Below, one piece after another: positions 60,357 through 64,000 of a stretch of DNA of 64,000 nt. A program made the translations under genes and the position numbers. This DNA is from Glandiceps talaboti. Lineage: Eukaryota > Hemichordata > Enteropneusta > Spengelidae. Each line of letters opens with the position of its first letter. Positions within the stretch are counted from its first letter, which is position 1. The stretch lies in assembly GCF_964340395.1 (NCBI RefSeq), contig NC_135556.1, forward strand, positions 22,259,723-22,323,722, written 5' to 3'. The notes under the pieces were generated by a model. It made no database searches. It was not told the origin of the DNA and saw nothing but the letters and a program-made list of their open reading frames with translations.

Positions 60357-63249
60357 AAAAAAAACTTGAACTGGACACATGTGAGAAATAAACTTGAATG
60401 ACACATGTGAGAAATAAACTTGAAATGGACTTGAATTAGACAAACCATAGATCCTCCAAGTGTGGAGGGTCTATGGACAAACAAATACTAGATAAACTTG
60501 AAACTGACATACACATAAAGATACACTGCATGTATGTATAGATACACTGGATACTGGAAATCGGTGTGAAAAGGAGGGGGAGTTTATGCAGATTTATAAT
60601 GGTTATTTATCCCAATGTCACAAAGAAACAGCTGTCCAGCAGTGTCATGCTAATAACTATATAACTACCACTTCATCACTAACATCCATCATACAAAAGT
60701 GTAGGGTCTATGCTTCCATGGTACAGGTGACACTAAACTAGATTGTAAGGCACTTCACACCTTTTTTTTCAATGAAAAGAAAGACCAAACAATCCAGGCA
60801 ACATGTCACCTTTTCTTTGTTTTCAACAAAATACAAGGAATCCACTGTGATGAATACTATTATACCATAGACTGGCATGTCTCCAACATCTATAGTATGA
60901 TTATATACTGGTAGCATGAATAACATAGGGGTACACTGTACTAGTATTACTGTAAAGCTACAAGTCATGGGGTTCTTTCACATACAGTACCTGTATGTCT
61001 ATGATCTTTTCAGGTTTTAAAAAAAAAAAAATCAACTTGAGAATAATAAGGTTGAAGACCTTAAAATTCATTCAAATCAAGACTTGACAAGCACTGAAAG
61101 ATTGCACAATTTCTGTACAACCACTCCACTGGAAAATACACATTGGAATAAGATGTCAGAAAAACCTTGTAACTTTGTACTAGTCATTGACCTCCATCTA
61201 TATTATAGTATAGATCAGCCGCAGCAGCAGCAGCAGTGGTGGTGGTGGTGGTGGTGATGGTGATGGTGATGGTGATGAGGTCCCCTCCATTGTCTGAGTT
61301 CAAGGGTTATGATTGGCTCCCCTCCATTGTCCATGGTATTGTAAATGTCTGCTTCAATAAGTTCCTGTCTACTCAAGTTCCACATTACATAATGTAGATT
61401 TCATTACTTACATATAATTACGTAACTTTTGTACCAGATTTCCCCAAACTATTACTTTTGTTCTCATTAAGTGATTACACAAACCACTGATATCTAAGGA
61501 CCTGACAGTGTGGACCACACATCAAACATTCTAGGTCTGACAGTGTGTGGACCACATGTAATACATTCTAGATCTGACAGTGTGTGGGCCACATGTAATA
61601 CATTCTAGATCTGACACAGTGTGGGCCACATGTAAAGCATTCTAGATCTGACACAGTGTGGGCCACATGTAAAACATTCTAGATCTGACACAGTGTGGGC
61701 CACATGTAAAACATTCTAGATCTGATACAGTGTGGGCCACATGTAAAACATTCTAGATCTGACACAGTGTGTACCACATGTAAAACATTCTAGATCGGAC
61801 ACCACATGTTAAGCATTCTAGATCTGACACAGTGTGGACTACACATCAAACATTCCAGATCGGATACAGGGTGGACCACATGCAAAACATGCTTTGGTCA
61901 TTCATATTTTCCCTGGTTGAACGAAGAACAATATTGGGGGATATCCGAATAACATCTAATTGTATATTACTTACTCTTACCCTTTTAAGAGCTGTTGTTG
62001 ATCTATTTGATGCTGTACTCTGTGGGGGAGAAGGACTGCTTGTTTTCTCTGGTTTGTCCTGTTAGTAGTAAGAATGAGATAATCACAATTTAAAGTTGCA
62101 CTAGCTGTTTTTCAATCACACAACCAACAATATATTCACTGAAAATTGTTGAAATACCAATAATCAGACATTGTACATGTTAATTAGATGTCCATTTTAT
62201 CTATAAGTAGTACAGCAACAGGTTGCAATCATGATTCACTGGGGCAGTGATTTTGGGTGCGGACCCAAAAAAACAATTTGTTTGGCTATATTGCACCATA
62301 CTATGTGTACAGCTACACAAATGTTTATAAATAAGTCAATTATTATATCTAACTACACAGTTTCAAAAACAATGTTCCAGTTGTAGCTAGTGCAGCTTGA
62401 TTACTTTATTCACATATATACAAATGGATAGATGGATTCAGTTATACTTTGATGAGGAGCTCACTGTTCACCTCGCTTCAGTTGAGCATTGTCAGTAGTA
62501 CATTTAGCAATGGTGTCTCCTGAAGTGAACTGGTTGAATGAATACATGAAATGCCCCCTCACAATATGGAAAGATGACAGTATTCAAACACACTACTAAA
62601 TAATAATAGTAAAAACATTCCCAAATGGATATCTCATAGAACACTCACCGAAGGTCTGCCAAGAATTCTGGAATAATCCTTTTTGGGTCTTGCTTTTGGA
62701 AAAATATCTTCATCAGGGATTTGTGGTGTTAATCTCTGTGTGCTTATAATCTGAACAAAAGAAATATACGATGTATTGTAATATACTATGTCAGTGCATA
62801 GGGAACTTGCAATCCAGACTGCGCATGCTCAGATGCAAAGGACTATGGGATTTAATATCAGTAGTAATCATAAACCTAATCTGGAGCTATCAATAGAATA
62901 AATCTCCTACAATGGTAAGAATGACCATGACTAGATTATTTATGGTTACAGATAATGTAACAAGGTTGTTTACATTACTGATTGATTCATATATATCATC
63001 ACATTTCCCAGGATATTCAAGATGGCGGGTTTGCAAGTTCCCTATTGAACAACTTGATGACCTCTTAGATGTTAATCAGACTACCGTATGCCTCAACATC
63101 AATCAAGTCATCTACTCACCTTTGACCTATTCTTGACCACTTCTTCGATGGCTTCTAGTGCTCGTTGAAATCTCACACCTTTGGCTGCTTTTGACAATTG
63201 TCCTCTGTACACCAAATATGGCTTCAGATTTTCATCTTTAACCCAAGCA
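51396..63249 (-). CDS. GLYR1: GLYR1/N-PAC homologue (cytokine-like nuclear factor N-PAC), 5'-partial, eleven exons
   Basis: Exons in transcript order: 63249-63120, 62750-62649, 62058-61981, 59905-59742, 56083-55984, 55253-55143, 54625-54524, 53822-53660, 53339-53160, 52337-52213, 51470-51396. All have AG acceptors and GT donors, and their phases join without a break into 442 residues plus TGA. The numbering here starts at the first complete codon. Residues 1-43 are the C-terminal part of a PWWP domain, about 44-157 a Ser/Thr/Pro-rich linker, and 158-442 a full beta-hydroxyacid-dehydrogenase-like domain with a Rossmann motif GLGTMG (163-168), STVD loop (250-253), GGRYLEAPV (268-276), Lys326/Asn330 and a KDMRLAL helix (394-400). 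From the family: GLYR1 reads H3K36me3 nucleosomes in gene bodies, helps Pol II through nucleosomes and partners LSD2/KDM1B in mammals. Compared with human (553 aa), the linker is shorter, with no clear AT hook. Upstream exon(s) for roughly the first 53 residues lie outside the window. Confidence 0.95.
51877..52098. repeat. (CATA)n / (CA)n microsatellite in last GLYR1 intron
   Basis: CATACATA with GTACGTAC variants, then about 25 CA pairs, in the 742 bp intron between the last two GLYR1 exons. The Tyr-Val-Cys-Met frames on both strands are artefacts. Confidence 0.97.
52213..52337 (-). CDS. GLYR1: GLYR1 exon: C-terminal helical domain with KDMRLALAMGDE
   Basis: 125 bp, phase 1 in and 0 out. 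Encodes MLDDDYPVTSCLKNAQKDMR and LALAMGDEYSQQLPVAAAVNE. The KDMRLAL helix is highly conserved in GLYR and glyoxylate/succinic-semialdehyde reductases. Acceptor TATTGACAG, donor GAG/GTGAGA. Confidence 0.95.
52913..53128. repeat. GGGTT/GGATT pentanucleotide G-rich tract in GLYR1 intron
   Basis: More than 200 bp of GGTTGGGTTG-type units, with about ten consecutive GGG or GGGG runs between 52929 and 52987. It lies 32 bp past the donor of the exon at 53160; the transcript carries the C-rich complement. The Pro/Thr/Asn-rich reading frame continuing from that exon is intron read-through. Confidence 0.95.
53160..53339 (-). CDS. GLYR1: GLYR1 exon: interdomain helix with catalytic-position lysine
   Basis: 180 bp, phase 1-1. 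Encodes EVGTAIQMKIAMNLLFG, in which the AAA codon at 53313-53311 places Lys four residues before the invariant Asn, the spacing of the catalytic lysine in beta-HAD enzymes. It then encodes the long interdomain helix and a cap up to DPMVKSKGK. A G-rich pentanucleotide tract begins 35 bp beyond the donor. Confidence 0.95.
53340..53659. other. GLYR1: GLYR1 intron, featureless
   Basis: A 320 bp intron with normal GT/AG ends; no repeat or element recognised. Confidence 0.7.
53660..53822 (-). CDS. GLYR1: GLYR1 exon: GGRYLEAPV segment
   Basis: 163 bp, phase 0 in and 1 out. Encodes AVTARGGRYLEAPVLGSKKQ, then a DGTLIILTAGD strand and FEDCESCFNAM helix. The family consensus at the substrate site is APVSG; here the serine is leucine (APVLG, CTG codon). 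Acceptor TTTTCAG, donor CTAG/GTAAGT. Confidence 0.95.
53823..54523. other. GLYR1: GLYR1 intron with a three-copy 43 bp tandem repeat
   Basis: A 701 bp intron. Between 54376 and 54500 a 43 bp unit beginning GTTACCATGCCAACAG is repeated three times with few changes. The rest shows nothing. Confidence 0.75.
54524..54625 (-). CDS. GLYR1: GLYR1 exon: substrate-loop STVDAET segment
   Basis: 102 bp, phase 0-0. Encodes VVFGLAGVLEGIRPGKGF and CTSTVDAETSRDISE. STVD is the conserved loop at the active-site mouth of beta-hydroxyacid dehydrogenases. Acceptor TTCCCTAG, donor GAG/GTAAGC. Confidence 0.94.
54626..55142. other. GLYR1: GLYR1 intron, featureless
   Basis: A 517 bp intron with normal GT/AG ends; no repeat or element recognised. 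Confidence 0.7.
55143..55253 (-). CDS. GLYR1: GLYR1 exon: dehydrogenase domain, SDITFCCVSDP segment
   Basis: 111 bp, phase 0-0. Encodes SNNMVSQGATKALSAAEVV and then the diagnostic MSDITFCCVSDPEAIRD, the strand and turn next to the cofactor in beta-HAD proteins. Length agrees with human GLYR1 without gaps across both exon joins. Confidence 0.94.
55254..55983. other. GLYR1: GLYR1 intron, featureless
   Basis: A 730 bp intron between the Rossmann exon and the next dehydrogenase exon; short open frames here are chance. No repeat recognised. Confidence 0.65.
55984..56083 (-). CDS. GLYR1: GLYR1 exon: Rossmann nucleotide-binding motif
   Basis: 100 bp. Encodes VGVIGLGTMGMGMA followed by HTVTVWNRTEEK, the glycine-rich loop and second strand of the NAD(P)-binding fold of beta-hydroxyacid dehydrogenases. 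The Asn-Arg-Thr after strand two is the usual NADP-preferring signature of GLYR-type enzymes. Acceptor TTGTATAG, donor AAAAG/GTATGT. Confidence 0.95.
56112..56421. mobile_element. Palindromic element of ~310 bp in GLYR1 intron
   Basis: Arms meet near 56268-56290. The inner core, CTGTGGGCCTTCATCGACTA against TAGTCGATGAGGGCCCACAG, is nearly perfect over 50 bp; outward pairing continues to CAGTCCTCAG (56127) against CTGAGGACTG (56398). It starts 29 bp upstream of the Rossmann exon acceptor. Confidence 0.85.
56574..56706. mobile_element. Small element with TGTTCTCCCCAG-type ends
   Basis: ACTTGTGTTCTCCCCAGA at the left and CCTGTGGAGAACACTTGT at the right are imperfect inverted repeats of the same type as the element at 36065. 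No coding capacity. Confidence 0.6.
57640..58372. repeat. Minisatellite, ~42 bp unit, in GLYR1 intron
   Basis: About 17 copies containing TATGATTAGTTATGTTTGTA and AGATAGTAGGTTATTG. Variants (TTACTGATGG, GCACAGATAA) alternate, giving an 84 bp higher-order pattern in places. A Tyr/Val/Cys/Thr-rich reading frame across it is a repeat product. Confidence 0.95.
58768..59176. mobile_element. Degenerate element with CAATGTTCTCCCT end
   Basis: CACAATGTTCTCCCTAGAAC at the left and TTGTTCTGGGAGAACTCTG at the right are imperfect inverted repeats of the CAGTGTTCTCCCCAG type. The 380 bp interior is not shared with the shorter copies. Confidence 0.45.
59742..59905 (-). CDS. GLYR1: GLYR1 exon: linker end leading into dehydrogenase domain
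   Basis: 164 bp, phase 0 in and 2 out, 54 codons. It starts AAAVPPRRSSDSSSTAPANK, has a basic patch NKKPR that could serve in nuclear import, and ends DRISPTIG, matching the stretch just before the first beta strand of the Rossmann fold. The last two bases (AG) join the G of the next exon to give Arg. Donor GGAAG/GTAACA is weaker than the others. Confidence 0.87.
60302..60351. repeat. (CA)n microsatellite in GLYR1 intron
   Basis: About 24 CA units followed by a poly-A run. Confidence 0.97.
61214..61277. repeat. (CAG)n(TGG)n(TGATGG)n trinucleotide block in GLYR1 intron
   Basis: Five CAG units, six GTG units and four GGTGAT units in succession. Confidence 0.95.
61495..61880. repeat. ~37 bp minisatellite in GLYR1 intron
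   Basis: About ten copies containing CATTCTAGATCTGACACAGT and GTGGGCCACATGTAAAACAT. Copies are most alike in the centre; one unit near 61795 is shortened. Confidence 0.95.
61981..62058 (-). CDS. GLYR1: GLYR1 exon: Ser/Pro/Thr-rich linker
   Basis: 78 bp, phase 0-0, 26 codons (DKPEKTSSPSPPQS... ending ALKR). Acceptor ACTAACAG, donor AGG/GTAAGAG. It is low-complexity, disordered and frame-neutral, so it could be alternatively spliced. There is no domain match; the assignment comes from position between supported exons and from strong splice sites. Confidence 0.75.
62059..62648. other. GLYR1: GLYR1 linker intron containing a dispersed repeat fragment
   Basis: A 590 bp intron. 62228-62325 is similar, in the same orientation, to 12553-12650 (both carry TTNGGGTGC-GACC followed by AAAAAA-CAAT), marking an old dispersed repeat. 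Confidence 0.55.
62649..62750 (-). CDS. GLYR1: GLYR1 exon: linker segment with weak AT-hook-like end
   Basis: 102 bp, phase 0 at both ends, 34 codons beginning IISTQRLTPQIPDEDIFP and ending ILGRPS. The KKDYSRILGRPS end carries only a GRP core of an AT hook, without the flanking basic residues. Being symmetric, the exon could be skipped without changing frame. The call rests on clean splice sites, GLYR1-like composition and frame continuity, because linkers are poorly conserved between phyla. Confidence 0.82.
62801..63042 (+). mobile_element. MITE with GGGAACTTGCAA termini, copy 3, inside a GLYR1 intron
   Basis: 242 bp, flanked by TA on both sides (62799-62800 and 63043-63044). It fills about two thirds of the 369 bp intron between the exons at 62750 and 63120. 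More diverged in the middle than the other two copies. Confidence 0.92.
63120..63249 (-). CDS. GLYR1: GLYR1 exon: C-terminal part of PWWP domain
   Basis: 130 bp; one base completes a split codon from an upstream exon and 43 codons follow. It begins AWVKDENLKPYLVY, matching the beta-strand and helix after the aromatic cage of the GLYR1 PWWP domain, and continues with the basic helix FQRALEAIEEVVKNRSK. The acceptor is CTTCCAG and the donor AAG/GTGAGT. The upstream exon with the PWWP motif itself was looked for up to position 64000 and not found. Confidence 0.93.
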
Positions 63250-64000
63250 CTGGAAGTAACAAAACAATATGATCAACAACAACAACATTTATCAACTCAG
63301 AGTTCAAAATAAGAACTTAGCTAAAAATAGGGATTGTTTCAGACTTTCTTTCTTCCAGTGTATTACTATGTTGGTATGTGATGCACATTTCAATTAATAA
63401 AGTAGGCAACCCATTTCATTTCCTTGTTTCTCATGATCTGACCCAGTATTTAGTCTGAAAGGTCCAGTCACTGGTCCATTTATGTAACCACCCACTATTA
63501 CATAGGCAGAAACAACAACTGGATCTTTCAGGCTAACCTAGCGTGCTGCCCATGACTTACCCAAGCACCACTTTTACATATGAATTGAATGTGTTTTATT
63601 ATGCAAGTTTTTGTGTGTGTGTTCCTACATTGCAAGCAGGTTATTTGACATGCTTACAAGGCACTGGTGAGACCACTGCAATAAGCCATTTTTTTCGTCT
63701 CAGAGCAGATCTCACAAGATCCCGCGTTAGCCATTGTATCCATAACAACCACTTCAGGGTGGTCAAGCTGAAAGTGTCAAATGCTTAGCAACACTATTGT
63801 TCTCAACATCATCGCACATGACCACAGTGAAAGCTTGACCACGATCACATGTTTGACAACCATTGTTGCTAGGCATATTGCATATCTCGCCAGATCTGCA
63901 ACAAGACATAAAATCCCCTATTGATCTTATATTTTTTTCAATAAAGTAAAGTAATCGATGTCCTTTACTGCAGGATTAGTGTAAACACCACATCAATGCT
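63250..64000. other. GLYR1: GLYR1 intron, running off the right end
   Basis: Intron upstream of the PWWP exon. No exon encoding the N-terminal PWWP half was found here. An imperfect inverted repeat lies at about 63702-63901, with GTGGTCAAGCT near 63757 and its counterpart AGCTTGACCAC near 63833. Confidence 0.6.

Larger units (their letters stand above)
59906..61980. other. GLYR1: GLYR1 linker intron with simple repeats
   Basis: A 2.07 kb intron. It contains a CA microsatellite, a CAG/GTG trinucleotide block and a ~37 bp minisatellite. No exon carrying an AT hook (RGRP with basic flanks) or an FKWQP-like LSD2-contact motif was seen on the minus strand. Confidence 0.6.

Noticed and set aside
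61200-61280. Extra GLYR1 linker exon encoding poly-His or poly-Pro
   Set aside because: The region is a trinucleotide microsatellite with no flanking splice sites in phase.

Overview
This is a window of an AT-rich, intron-rich animal genome, not a microbial one. No long uninterrupted reading frames exist apart from one 0.9 kb exon, coding pieces are short and bounded by GT/AG splice sites, and most of the sequence is intron or intergenic DNA packed with microsatellites, minisatellites, a tRNA-derived SINE and small inverted-repeat elements. The two genes recognised are metazoan chromatin and transcription factors. The number of TACATGTA-type palindromes, the repeat style, and a GLYR1 homologue that differs from the human one suggest a marine invertebrate (hemichordate, cephalochordate or lophotrochozoan style). 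The phylum cannot be fixed from the sequence alone.

Two genes are supported, both on the minus strand. On the right (51396-63249) is most of a GLYR1/N-PAC homologue: eleven consecutive exons that join in frame from the end of the PWWP domain through a short disordered linker and the complete beta-hydroxyacid-dehydrogenase-like domain to the stop codon. Its first exon or exons lie beyond position 64000. On the left (9268-10554) are two N-terminal exons of an AF4/FMR2 (AFF, lilliputian) family scaffold of the super elongation complex, including the hook that binds P-TEFb. The rest of that gene runs off the left end. Both proteins act on Pol II elongation or chromatin in transcribed genes, but nothing shows that their adjacency is functional.

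Layout: 1-9267, AFF intron with a SINE at 3.8 kb, tandem repeats and an inserted element at 7.9 kb. 9268-10554, AFF exons. 10555-43200, about 33 kb without recognisable exons, probably a long first AFF intron, with many minisatellites and foldback elements, the most striking being an imperfect palindrome of about 545 bp at 27.8-28.3 kb. 43200-44520, a locally CpG-rich patch that is the best candidate for the AFF promoter and first exon. 44520-51395, intergenic. 51396-63249, GLYR1, with introns holding three minisatellites, a palindromic element and a MITE that fills two thirds of one small intron. 63250-64000, GLYR1 intron.

No prokaryote-like system, CRISPR array, viral gene or convincing transposase was found. 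The points most worth following are a lysine in the GLYR1 homologue at the position where the human protein has lost its catalytic lysine, the CpG-rich candidate promoter, the large palindrome, and several families of non-autonomous inverted-repeat elements with recognisable termini.
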